64,000 nt of DNA, taken from positions 62,001 through 126,000 of the forward strand of contig JAFUGG010000013.1 of NCBI GenBank assembly GCA_017469525.1, in the 5' to 3' direction. The translations under genes were made by a program, and so were the position numbers. The notes beneath the pieces were generated by a model. It had not been told where the DNA came from, ran no database searches, and was given only the letters and a program-made list of their open reading frames with translations. This document shows positions 1 through 7,656 of this stretch, piece after piece. This DNA comes from Bacteroidaceae bacterium. GTDB lineage: Bacteria > Bacteroidota > Bacteroidia > Bacteroidales > Bacteroidaceae. Position 1 is the first letter of the stretch. Every line of letters begins with the position of its first letter.

Positions 1-1964
1 AGCTTGGACTTCTCGTTGAACTCATTCATAAGCTGGCGATATGTCTCCTTGTCCTCCTTCACTTCCGGACGCTTCATCTGCTCGATGATGTCCTGCAGCG
101 ACTTTTGCACAATGTTGAGCTTGTAGCTGGCAATCAGGTTGGGCACAACCTCGTCCAATCGTTCGTCGGAAGAGGCTTCCGTAGGTTCTTCTTGACCCGG
201 GAGAGCCGTCTGTGATGGCGTTTCGAACAGCTTGCTCAGATTGGTGGGGTCTGTGCCAAGTTTAAGCGAAAGGTCGCGAATCTGCTCCTCGGGATGGCTG
301 ATGAAATACTGCTCGGCACGGAAATTTGGCCTATGCGATTGCTCAACGGCTTCATCGAGAATCTGTCGGTAAACAGGCGTCTGAAGCTGTATGTTGTCGT
401 CCTTGAGGCTCAGGGAAATGTATTCGGCCACCGTCAGAGGCACCTCCTTTCCCTCTTCGTCGTCAACAGTGCAGAAGATTTTCTCGCCGTAGCGGATAAT
501 CATCTGAGCAATAAGGGCTTCATTGCCTCTGTCATCCTCTGGCAGAATCTTGGAGGCTGAAGTCGGGACTTGTGCACCGGAAGTTTGTGCGTTGTGTTCT
601 TCCCCTGACGAAGGTCGATTGGATTTCTGTGCATTGACAGCCCTTTCTATTAGTCTTTCGGGCATGTTCAGCTGCTTGGCTGCGTGGCGGATGTAGATGG
701 TGCGCTTTATCTCGTCCGGGATGACGGCAATACTTTCCGCCACATTGTGGACGAGCCGCTCCTCGGCATCGGGCTCGCCTTTCTTCGCGCCGAGGGAATG
801 GGTGGCTTTATACGTGATGAAGTCCACCTGATTTTCTTGCATGTACTGCTGATATTCCGTAGCAGTGTGCTTCCGTGCAAAGCTGTCCGGGTCGTCACCA
901 TCAGGCAAAAGGAGCAACTTGACGTTCATGCCCTGCGAGAGCAGCATGTCGATGCCTCGCTCGCTGGCGTGGATGCCTGCTTCGTCGCCGTCGAAAATAA
1001 CTGTGATATTGTCAGTTATCCGGTGGATGAGATGTATCTGTTCGGCTGTAAGGGCTGTTCCGGAGGACGACACAACGTTCTCGATTCCCTGCTGATGCAT
1101 AGCCATCACGTCGGTGTATCCTTCCACAAGATAGCAGAGGTCTGCCTTGCGGATGGCCTGACGCGCTTGGTAAAGGCCGAAGAGTTCTTTCCTCTTGCTG
1201 TAGATGATGCTTTCGGGCGAGTTCTGATATTTGATGGCAACGCCCTTCGTGGCTGCATCGAGCACGCGTCCCCCGAAGCCTGCCACCTTTCCGCTGACGG
1301 TATAGATAGGCCACATCACGCGTCCGAAGAAGCGGTCGCGCAGTTCACCATTGTCGCGCTTCAAGCTCAGGCCCGTTCCGATGCTAAGCCTCGGCTCCAT
1401 CTCGTTCTGGTTGTTCACCAGGTAACGCTCCTGATAACCTTCCTTCAGGGCATCCTTGGAGAGGGAATGCTCTTTGCTGTTGGGGCAGTAGCCTACCTGG
1501 AACTTCTCCAGAATATCATCCCTGAAGCCTCGTCCACGGAAGTATGCCAGACCGATTGCTTTGCCGTCGGGCGTATCCCAGAGTTGCTTTCTGAACCATT
1601 CCTTGGCCCAATCGTTGAGGATGAACATGCTCTCGCGGTCGCCTCTCGATTGGATTTCTTCGGGAGTAAGCTCTCTTTCTTCGATTTTGATGCCGTACTT
1701 CTTTGCCAAGTAGCGAAGTGCATCGGGGTAGGAGAGCTGCTCGTGCTTCATGATGAACCCCACCGGACTGCCGCCTTCGCCACATGCAAAGCACTTGCAA
1801 TAGTTGCGTGCAGGCGACACCATGAACGAGGGCGTGCGGTCGTCGTGGAAGGGGCAGAGACCTTTCAGGTTGGCTCCGGCACGCTTCAGGGTCACGAAAT
1901 CGGAAACAACGTCCACGATGTTCGCAGCATCCAATATCTTGTCAACGGTAATCCTATCTATCAT
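1..1964 (-). CDS. dnaG: DNA primase, 3' end cut by window edge
   Basis: Makes the RNA primers for DNA replication. The start codon is inside the window and about 654 codons are read before the edge removes the C-terminus; family members in Bacteroidota are usually 650-700 residues, so little is missing. The CHC2 zinc finger is visible at residues 37-61 (C37, H40, C58, C61 in CPFH and CKCFACG). The Toprim core shows VIFDGDEAG near residue 320, followed by a DPDSF motif. The visible C-terminal part is rich in charged helix, as expected for the helicase-binding region. The open frame on the opposite strand is a shadow. The identification is firm. Confidence 0.96.
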   Translation of the reverse strand, partial: MIDRITVDKILDAANIVDVVSDFVTLKRAGANLKGLCPFHDDRTPSFMVSPARNYCKCFACGEGGSPVGFIMKHEQLSYPDALRYLAKKYGIKIEERELTPEEIQSRGDRESMFILNDWAKEWFRKQLWDTPDGKAIGLAYFRGRGFRDDILEKFQVGYCPNSKEHSLSKDALKEGYQERYLVNNQNEMEPRLSIGTGLSLKRDNGELRDRFFGRVMWPIYTVSGKVAGFGGRVLDAATKGVAIKYQNSPESIIYSKRKELFGLYQARQAIRKADLCYLVEGYTDVMAMHQQGIENVVSSSGTALTAEQIHLIHRITDNITVIFDGDEAGIHASERGIDMLLSQGMNVKLLLLPDGDDPDSFARKHTATEYQQYMQENQVDFITYKATHSLGAKKGEPDAEERLVHNVAESIAVIPDEIKRTIYIRHAAKQLNMPERLIERAVNAQKSNRPSSGEEHNAQTSGAQVPTSASKILPEDDRGNEALIAQMIIRYGEKIFCTVDDEEGKEVPLTVAEYISLSLKDDNIQLQTPVYRQILDEAVEQSHRPNFRAEQYFISHPEEQIRDLSLKLGTDPTNLSKLFETPSQTALPGQEEPTEASSDERLDEVVPNLIASYKLNIVQKSLQDIIEQMKRPEVKEDKETYRQLMNEFNEKSK

Positions 1965-1978
1965 GCTTTATAGTTTTT

Positions 1979-2013
1979 ACTAGTGTTACTAGTTTTAACT
2001 AGTTTTTACTAGG
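1979..2013. repeat. 10-base ACTAG tandem repeat
   Basis: ACTAG occurs four times at exact 10-base spacing (1979, 1989, 1999, 2009) in the short gap between the S4-protein stop and the dnaG start. Three of the copies continue to the palindrome ACTAGT. It lies where a dnaG promoter or operator would be, but a regulatory role is only a guess. Confidence 0.7.
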
Positions 2014-2017
2014 GGGT

Positions 2018-2443
2018 CTAGCTTTCGTCGTCCATGTCGAACTCAAAGTCGCCAAAGAACTCAGGCACTTCGTTCTGGAAGTCCTCCAGGCTGCGGCGGT
2101 CTTTCTTCGTCGGGCGTCCTGTGCCTTTGGCTCTGCCTACGAAGCCGCTTATCTTGCTCATCTCGAGGAGTTCGTACTGGTCGGGTGTTGTGACGTTCTC
2201 CAGCACCTCAGGAATGAGCTTGGCTCCGACGCGACGTTCGATGGGCTGAAGCACTCGGAAACTGTATGTGATGGGCGGTTTGCGAACGCTGACCACATCG
2301 CCAGCCTTAATCATTCGGCTCGCTTTGAGCTGCACACCTCCCAAGCTTACTTGCCCTTTCTTGCAAGCAGCAGCAGCGATGGTGCGCGTCTTGAAGATGC
2401 GCGCAGCCCACAGCCATTTGTCTATTCTTGCTTCTGTGCTCAT
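2018..2443 (-). CDS. S4-domain RNA-binding protein, Hsp15 (HslR)-like
   Basis: Small RNA-binding protein of 141 residues. An S4 domain fills roughly residues 5-65 (RIDKWLWAARIFKTRT, then the KGQVSLGG turn), the same layout as Hsp15, which binds stalled 50S subunits that carry nascent chains. The C-terminal half is basic (GTGRPTKKDRR) and then acidic at the very end. It lies between dnaG and pepT in the same orientation. The family assignment is secure; the ribosome-rescue role is taken from the family. Confidence 0.85.
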   Translation of the reverse strand: MSTEARIDKWLWAARIFKTRTIAAAACKKGQVSLGGVQLKASRMIKAGDVVSVRKPPITYSFRVLQPIERRVGAKLIPEVLENVTTPDQYELLEMSKISGFVGRAKGTGRPTKKDRRSLEDFQNEVPEFFGDFEFDMDDES

Positions 2444-2566
2444 TTATTAGTAGTTAGAGGTAGTCAGAGGAAGATATGCCGCCTTCAGCGGCGAAGATAG
2501 AGGACAAATGTTTATGGCCTCAAGTGGTAAAGTCATCTATCTCCTTCTATCTCCTTCTATCTTCTT

Positions 2567-3790
2567 CTATTCTATCACCAATCTACAGATGTTCACGACG
2601 GTCATCATGGCTTTCTCCATGCTCTGTATGGGCACGAACTCATGCCTGCCGTGGAAGTTGAGTCCGCCTGCGAAGATGTTGGGGCAGGGGAGACCTTTGA
2701 AGCTGAGCTGAGCGCCGTCTGTGCCGCCTCGGATGGGCACAACATTGCAGAAGCCGCAAGCCTCCTCGATGGCGCGTTTGGCAATGTCCGTCATCTGAGG
2801 TTTGTCCTGCAGCTGGCTCAACATATTATAATATTGGTCCTTCACTTCGGCCTTAACCGTCCCCTCTCCGTACTTTGCGTTCAGCTTCTCTGTAATGTCG
2901 AGAACGACCTGCTTGCGACGCTTGAAGATGTCTGTGTCGTGGTCGCGAATGATGTAGGAGAGCTGAGCCTCTTCCACGCTGCCGCTCATGCCTGTGAGGT
3001 GATAGAAACCCTCATATCCTTCTGTTGTCTCAGGTCTCTCATTCCCAGGCAATAAGCTTTGAAACTCTGAAGCTATGATGCAAGCGTTCTTCATCTTGCC
3101 TTTGGCGTAACCAGGATGCACGTTGCAGCCCTTGACGAGTATCTTTGCGCTGGCAGCATTGAAGTTCTCGTACTCCAATTCGCCTACCTCGCTGCCGTCC
3201 ATCGTATAGGCCCATTCGCAGCCGAACTTCTTGACGTCGAAGAGGTGAGCTCCTGCGCCAATCTCCTCGTCGGGATTGAAGGCGACGCGAATCTTGCCGT
3301 GCTTGATTTCGGGATGTGCCATCAGGTAGGTCATTGCAGTTACAATCTCAGCGATGCCTGCCTTGTCGTCTGCACCGAGGAGGGTGTGACCGTCTGTGAC
3401 GATGAGATCCTCGCCGATGTGCTCTTTGAGCTCAGGGAACTGGCTGACGGTCGTCACGATGCCATCTTCCTTACAGAGCACGATGTCCTGTCCATCGTAG
3501 TTCTCGATGATGCGAGGCTTGATGTCCTTTCCGCTGCAGTCGGGGCTTGTGTCCATGTGGGCGATGAAGCCGATGGTGGGCACCTGCTTGTCGGTGTTGG
3601 CAGGCAGAGTGGCATAGACGTAGCCGTGCTCGTCCATTTCGACTTCCGTGAGGCCGAGTGCCTTCAGCTCGTCGCGCAGGTATTCGGCCAAAGCAAACTG
3701 CTTCTCAGTGCTTGGACATTGCGACTCGTTCTCTTCGCTGCTCTGTGTGTCGAAACTGACGTATTTCAGAAATCTTTCAACTAATTCCAT
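2567..3790 (-). CDS. pepT: Peptidase T (tripeptide aminopeptidase)
   Basis: Cytosolic M20B metallopeptidase that removes the N-terminal residue from tripeptides. The start is placed at ATG 3790 ([17 protein letters not shown]), which matches the usual N-terminus; a GTG four codons upstream is possible but overlaps pth. Metal-site motifs are all present: [30 protein letters not shown] and a late HGRHEFVP. The length of 407 residues is normal. The gene starts a few bases after the pth stop, so pth and pepT are probably co-transcribed. Confidence 0.95.
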   Translation of the reverse strand: MELVERFLKYVSFDTQSSEENESQCPSTEKQFALAEYLRDELKALGLTEVEMDEHGYVYATLPANTDKQVPTIGFIAHMDTSPDCSGKDIKPRIIENYDGQDIVLCKEDGIVTTVSQFPELKEHIGEDLIVTDGHTLLGADDKAGIAEIVTAMTYLMAHPEIKHGKIRVAFNPDEEIGAGAHLFDVKKFGCEWAYTMDGSEVGELEYENFNAASAKILVKGCNVHPGYAKGKMKNACIIASEFQSLLPGNERPETTEGYEGFYHLTGMSGSVEEAQLSYIIRDHDTDIFKRRKQVVLDITEKLNAKYGEGTVKAEVKDQYYNMLSQLQDKPQMTDIAKRAIEEACGFCNVVPIRGGTDGAQLSFKGLPCPNIFAGGLNFHGRHEFVPIQSMEKAMMTVVNICRLVIE

Positions 3791-3798
3791 ATCTCTTT

Positions 3799-4362
3799 TC
3801 ACTTATTATTGTAATTGCACATGGCGAACTGCATGCCGCTCAAAGCGAAGGCTTTGATGGCGTCGCAGGCTACGAGTGCCTTTTCGTCGACAATCTTCTC
3901 TTCTTCGGGGCTAAATCTGCTGAGCACGAAATCCACCTGCGAGCCTCGCGGAAAGTCGCCTCCGATGCCGAAGCGAAGTCGGTTGTATCCTTGTCCGCCG
4001 AGCGTCTGGGCGATATGCTTCAGGCCGTTATGTCCTCCGTCGCTTCCGTTTTGCCTGAGGCGGATAGTGCCGAGCGGCAGGCTGAGGTCATCCACCACGA
4101 CGAGCATGTTCTCGACGGGTATCTTCTCCTGCAGCAGCCAGTAGCGGACGGCATTGCCCGAGAGGTTCATGTAGGTGGACGGTTTGAGCAGCACCAACTC
4201 TGCGTTCTTCACGCGCATGTGGGCTACGAAGCCGTACCGACGGTCCTCAAAAGCAGTATTGGACGCCTTAGATAGGGCGTCCAATACTCTAAATCCGATA
4301 TTGTGGCGGGTTCCATCGTACTCGGGGCCGATGTTGCCCAACCCTACAATGAGGTATTTCAT
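3799..4362 (-). CDS. pth: Peptidyl-tRNA hydrolase
   Basis: Releases tRNA from peptidyl-tRNA dropped by ribosomes. The protein has 187 residues and carries the family landmarks N10 and H20 ([18 protein letters not shown]), the [10 protein letters not shown] strand, [11 protein letters not shown] with the catalytic Asp, and GGHNGLK. It lies directly downstream of rplY and upstream of pepT, a common translation-linked grouping. An inverted repeat at 4255-4288 is embedded in its 5' part (codons about 25-36). Confidence 0.96.
   Translation of the reverse strand: MKYLIVGLGNIGPEYDGTRHNIGFRVLDALSKASNTAFEDRRYGFVAHMRVKNAELVLLKPSTYMNLSGNAVRYWLLQEKIPVENMLVVVDDLSLPLGTIRLRQNGSDGGHNGLKHIAQTLGGQGYNRLRFGIGGDFPRGSQVDFVLSRFSPEEEKIVDEKALVACDAIKAFALSGMQFAMCNYNNK
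4255..4288. repeat. Perfect inverted repeat inside pth
   Basis: AGTATTGGACGCC at 4255-4267 is the exact reverse complement of GGCGTCCAATACT at 4276-4288, with an 8-base loop. It lies in the coding sequence of pth and would form a 13-bp stem in the mRNA. The encoded residues ([11 protein letters not shown]) look ordinary for the family at that point. Confidence 0.8.
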
Positions 4363-4368
4363 TCAGGC

Positions 4369-4983
4369 TTATTCTGCTGCTGCTTCACCGCCGTCGTCAG
4401 ACTTGGATGCTGCACTCATTGCGCTTCTCGTCATCTTAACTTGGCAGACAACGACGCTGGGGCTTGTCACCAGTTCAAGACCTTCGAAGCTGAGGTCGGC
4501 CACCTTGATGGTCTTGCCGAGAGCGAGGCCGGTCACGTCGATGTCGAGCTTCTCGGGTATAGCAGTGTAGGGTGCGCGAACCTTGAGCTTGCGGACGCTT
4601 GCAGAGAGCTTACCACCGGCGCGGACACCTTCTGCCAGGCCATTCAGCTTGATGGGAACTTCCATCACGATGGGCTTCTTCTCGGTGATTTCATAGAAGT
4701 CAACATGGAGCAGACGGTCTGTCACGGGGTGGAACTGAAGCTCCTTCATGATAGCCTTGCACTCTTTGCCGTCGATGTTGAGGTTCACGCTGTAGATGTC
4801 GGGAGAATAGACGAGCTTGCGGAGCTCTTCCTGAGTAGCGGTGAAGCTCATTGCAACGGGTTTGCCGTTTTCTCTTGCTTCGCCATAGAGGTTGCAGGGA
4901 ACTGCGCCTGCCTTGCGGAGGTCGCGGCAAGCCTTCTTGCCTGTAGCGGTGCGGGCTGTGCCTTTTACGTCAATACTTTTCAT
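4369..4983 (-). CDS. rplY: 50S ribosomal protein L25 (CTC/TL5 type)
   Basis: 5S rRNA-binding ribosomal protein of the long CTC type (204 residues). The start is ATG 4983 (MKSIDVKGTARTATGKK); the open frame extends further upstream but that stretch is not conserved. The N-terminal 5S-binding barrel has the AVPCNLYG motif, then the KPIVMEVPIKL second domain, and an Ala/Glu-rich tail. A TACCTTTG box at 5062-5069 gives a leader of about 70 bases. It heads a probable rplY-pth-pepT operon. Confidence 0.95.
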   Translation of the reverse strand: MKSIDVKGTARTATGKKACRDLRKAGAVPCNLYGEARENGKPVAMSFTATQEELRKLVYSPDIYSVNLNIDGKECKAIMKELQFHPVTDRLLHVDFYEITEKKPIVMEVPIKLNGLAEGVRAGGKLSASVRKLKVRAPYTAIPEKLDIDVTGLALGKTIKVADLSFEGLELVTSPSVVVCQVKMTRSAMSAASKSDDGGEAAAE

Positions 4984-5061
4984 TTCTTGTTGTTGTTTTG
5001 TGTTACTATAAATTAAGTTTCTTGTGCTTAATTCGCCATCACACGGCTTCAAAAGCGGGTG

Positions 5062-5069
5062 CAAAGGTA
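5062..5069 (-). promoter_or_regulatory. -7 box of rplY promoter
   Basis: TACCTTTG on the minus strand fits the Bacteroidota sigma-A -7 consensus TAnnTTTG. It lies about 80 bases upstream of the rplY start. Confidence 0.6.
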
Positions 5070-5255
5070 CGATTTTTTCCTGAAACTACCAAACAAAGGA
5101 GCAGAAAAATATTCCACGTTTCATTGAGGCATTTCCAGCTTAGTGCGTGAAATATCGATAAAATGGGAGTTTTTTATGAATTTTGACTTCTTCCTGTAGC
5201 ACTGTAGCAACACCTCGAACATGCTGTGAAGAAGTTCGAGAAAATGCTAAATAAT

Positions 5256-5320
5256 TTTATTGCTGTCCGGTAAAAACAGCTCTTCAGCCCTTCAGGCTGT
5301 TTTAAGCGGACAGCAATAAA
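5256..5320. repeat. Hairpin 1 bordering 22-base array A
   Basis: TTTATTGCTGTCCG (5256-5269) pairs perfectly with CGGACAGCAATAAA (5307-5320). Inside, after a short mismatch, AAAACAGC pairs with GCTGTTTT, leaving a small loop. It abuts the first unit of the 22-base array. The ATTGCTGTCCG core recurs in the hairpin on the other side of the array. The wider gap 4984-5549 holds only the rplY promoter, a CTCGAAC/GTTCGAG stem near 5215-5240, this composite and no gene. Confidence 0.85.
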
Positions 5321-5430
5321 TGCTAATACTATGGCTGAAGAATGCTAATACTATGGCTGAAGAATACTAATACTATGGCTGAAGAATACTAATACTATGG
5401 CTAAAGAATACTAATACTTTGGCTAAAGAA
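5321..5430. repeat. 22-base tandem array A (5 units)
   Basis: Five consecutive units of exactly 22 bases with the core CTAATACTATGGCT; drift between units is only at a few positions (TGC/TAC start, CTG/CTA, ATGG/TTGG). The array fills the space between two perfect hairpins that share ATTGCTGTCCGG. The reverse complement of the unit is the unit of array B near 30.3 kb and of part of array C near 34.1 kb. There are no spacers, so it is not a CRISPR array. Confidence 0.95.
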
Positions 5431-5505
5431 TTATTGCTGTCCGGAGAACACCCCCGTCTGTGGTTTTTCGCCCCGTCGGTGCTTTTCCCCGGACAGCAAT
5501 AATTC
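5428..5505. repeat. Hairpin 2 bordering 22-base array A
   Basis: GAATTATTGCTGTCCGG (5428-5444) is the exact reverse complement of CCGGACAGCAATAATTC (5489-5505), a 17-bp stem with a 44-base GC-rich loop. It begins in the last bases of the array. It could also act as a transcription end for the M13 peptidase gene, but there is no clean T-run. Confidence 0.88.
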
Positions 5506-5549
5506 CTAATTTTACTTCCTGTGCGAAGCACATTATTTCCGATTAAGCC

Positions 5550-7592
5550 TTACCAGATGGTGACGCGCTTCTCCTTCGGTACGAACATCGGGTCGTTCTC
5601 CGTGATGCCGAAGGCTTCGTACCAGGCGTCGATGTGCGGCATCTGTCCGTTCACACGCCACATGCCCAGCTGGTGCGGGTCGCTCTTGACGCGCTTCTGA
5701 ATCTCTTCGTCGCGGATATTCTGACCCCATACGTTGGCGTAAGCAAGGAAGAAACGTTGCTCGGGCGTGAAGCCGTCGATGTCAGCAAGAGGTGCCTTGG
5801 CCGTAGCATTCTTGAAGGCTTGGAAGGCCACCATCAGACCGCCGTGGTCGGCCATATTCTCTCCGAGGGTTAGCGAGCCATTGGCATGAAGTCCGGGCAT
5901 CACCTCGATGCTGTCGTGGAACTCGCGCATCACTTGGATACGTTCCTCGAACTGCTTCGTGTCCTCCTCGCTCCACCAGGTGACGAGGTTGCCCGTCTTG
6001 TCGTACTTGCTGCCCTGGTCGTCGAAGCCGTGCGTCATCTCGTGGCCAATCACAACACCGATGGCTCCGTAGTTGAAGGCATCGTCAGCCTGCATGTCGA
6101 AGAAGGGAGGCTGCAGGATGCCGGCAGGGAAGCAAATCTCGTTGGTGGTGGGGTTGTAGTAAGCATTAACTGTCTGCGGCGTCATGTACCATTCGTCTTT
6201 GTCAACGGGCTTGTTGAACTTCGTCCTAACCATGTCCTTGATTTCCCACTCGCTCACGGCAAGCATGTTGTTCAAGTAGTTGTCGCCAATCTCCAGGTCG
6301 CTGTAATCCTTCCACTTGTTGGGATAGCCCACCTTTACGTAGAAGGCGTCGAGCTTCTCGCGTGCCACCTTCTTTGTCTCGTCGCTCATCCATTCCTGCA
6401 CGTCGATGCGCTCGCCAAGAGCCACCTGCAGATTCTTAATGAGCTTCTCCATGCGAGCCTTTGCTTCTGGCGGGAAGTATTTTGCCACGTAGAGCTGACC
6501 GAGTGCCTCGCCAAGGCCGCCTTCAACAGCAGCAACGGCACGCTTCCAGCGCGGACGGTCCTCCTTTTTACCGCTCATCACTTTGCCGTAGAAGCCGAAG
6601 TTCTGGGCGCGGCTCTCGTCGTCGATGAAGGACGAAACCATATCGATGGCGTGCCAGAGATAGATGTTCTGCAAGGCTTCGGGAGTCTCTTCCTTCAGCA
6701 CCTTCTCCACCTCATGAATGGCAACGGGCTGACCGAGGCAGACTTCCTTCACGCCCTCCATGCCGAAGTTGCTGAAGTAAGCATCCCAGTCGATGCCAGG
6801 GAACTGCTCTTTCAGCTCGGCGTATGTGAGCTTGTTGTAGTTTGCCTCAGGGTCGCGAAGCTCTGTGCGGCTCTTGCTTGCCACGGCCAGACGTGTCTCG
6901 ATGCGCAACACGTCCTCAGCAATCCGCAGCGCATCCTTCTCCGAGAAGCCTGTGTGCAGGCAGAGGTCACTGATGTACTTCTGGTAAGCCTTACGAATCT
7001 CTTGTGTCCTTGGATCGTCGTCCACATAGTAATCCTTCTGTCCCAGTGTCAGTCCGCCTTGGAAGATGGAAACGAGGTTGTTCTTTGAGTCTTTCTCATC
7101 AGCTCCGATATACATGCCGAAGAGCCCGGGCACACCCTGTCTTTGCATACGCGGCCAAACCTCCTTCAGCCAGTTCGCAGTGATTTCGGGTGAGCATTGG
7201 TAGCCGTCGCAAAGCAGGAAGCCTTCGAGGGCGCCCCAATAGTGCTCATTGAGGTTCACGCTGTCCATTGCCGAGTTGTAGAGGTCGGCAATCTTCTGTT
7301 CAATGCTTCCCTTCTCGTTCTGCTGAGCTGCCACGCTGTCGATGAGTGAACGCAGACGCTCGTTGTTGTCCTCGCCCAGCTGGTCGAACGAGCCGAAGCG
7401 ACTGTACTCAGCTGTCAGCGGATGAGCCTTCTGCCAGCCGCCCGTTGCGAACATGTAGAAGTCCGTGCCGGGTTGATAAGTTGAGTCGAGATTGGCAAGG
7501 TCGATGCCGGATGCCAATTGCTTGCCACCAGGTGTGCAAGCCGCAGCCATTGCCGCAAAAGCAAAGGCTGTGATGAGATGATTCTTCTTCAT
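5550..7592 (-). CDS. M13 family metallopeptidase, lipoprotein (PepO/neprilysin-like)
   Basis: Zinc endopeptidase that cleaves peptides, probably anchored on the outer side of a membrane. The N-terminus has a lipoprotein signal with the cysteine in AAACTPG. The M13 N-domain fills most of the protein. The catalytic motif HEMTH is followed by the distal ENMAD glutamate motif, and the C-terminus ends in the DPMFVPKEKRVTIW type tail, here a little reshaped from the usual CxVW. The 680 residues are normal for the family. It is the last gene of the leftward dxs-trkA-ABC-F run, with a 64-base AT-rich spacer in front. Confidence 0.95.
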   Translation of the reverse strand: MKKNHLITAFAFAAMAAACTPGGKQLASGIDLANLDSTYQPGTDFYMFATGGWQKAHPLTAEYSRFGSFDQLGEDNNERLRSLIDSVAAQQNEKGSIEQKIADLYNSAMDSVNLNEHYWGALEGFLLCDGYQCSPEITANWLKEVWPRMQRQGVPGLFGMYIGADEKDSKNNLVSIFQGGLTLGQKDYYVDDDPRTQEIRKAYQKYISDLCLHTGFSEKDALRIAEDVLRIETRLAVASKSRTELRDPEANYNKLTYAELKEQFPGIDWDAYFSNFGMEGVKEVCLGQPVAIHEVEKVLKEETPEALQNIYLWHAIDMVSSFIDDESRAQNFGFYGKVMSGKKEDRPRWKRAVAAVEGGLGEALGQLYVAKYFPPEAKARMEKLIKNLQVALGERIDVQEWMSDETKKVAREKLDAFYVKVGYPNKWKDYSDLEIGDNYLNNMLAVSEWEIKDMVRTKFNKPVDKDEWYMTPQTVNAYYNPTTNEICFPAGILQPPFFDMQADDAFNYGAIGVVIGHEMTHGFDDQGSKYDKTGNLVTWWSEEDTKQFEERIQVMREFHDSIEVMPGLHANGSLTLGENMADHGGLMVAFQAFKNATAKAPLADIDGFTPEQRFFLAYANVWGQNIRDEEIQKRVKSDPHQLGMWRVNGQMPHIDAWYEAFGITENDPMFVPKEKRVTIW

Positions 7593-7656
7593 TGTTGTTT
7601 TTATTTCCTTATTTTGTTATGACGTTATTTCGTTATGTCGGGTCATTTTCTTGTTA

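Noticed and set aside
684..1973. 429-residue plus-strand frame
   Set aside because: It is the antisense shadow of dnaG, whose protein motifs are unmistakable.
5321..5430. CRISPR array
   Set aside because: Units follow each other without spacers and no cas gene is nearby.
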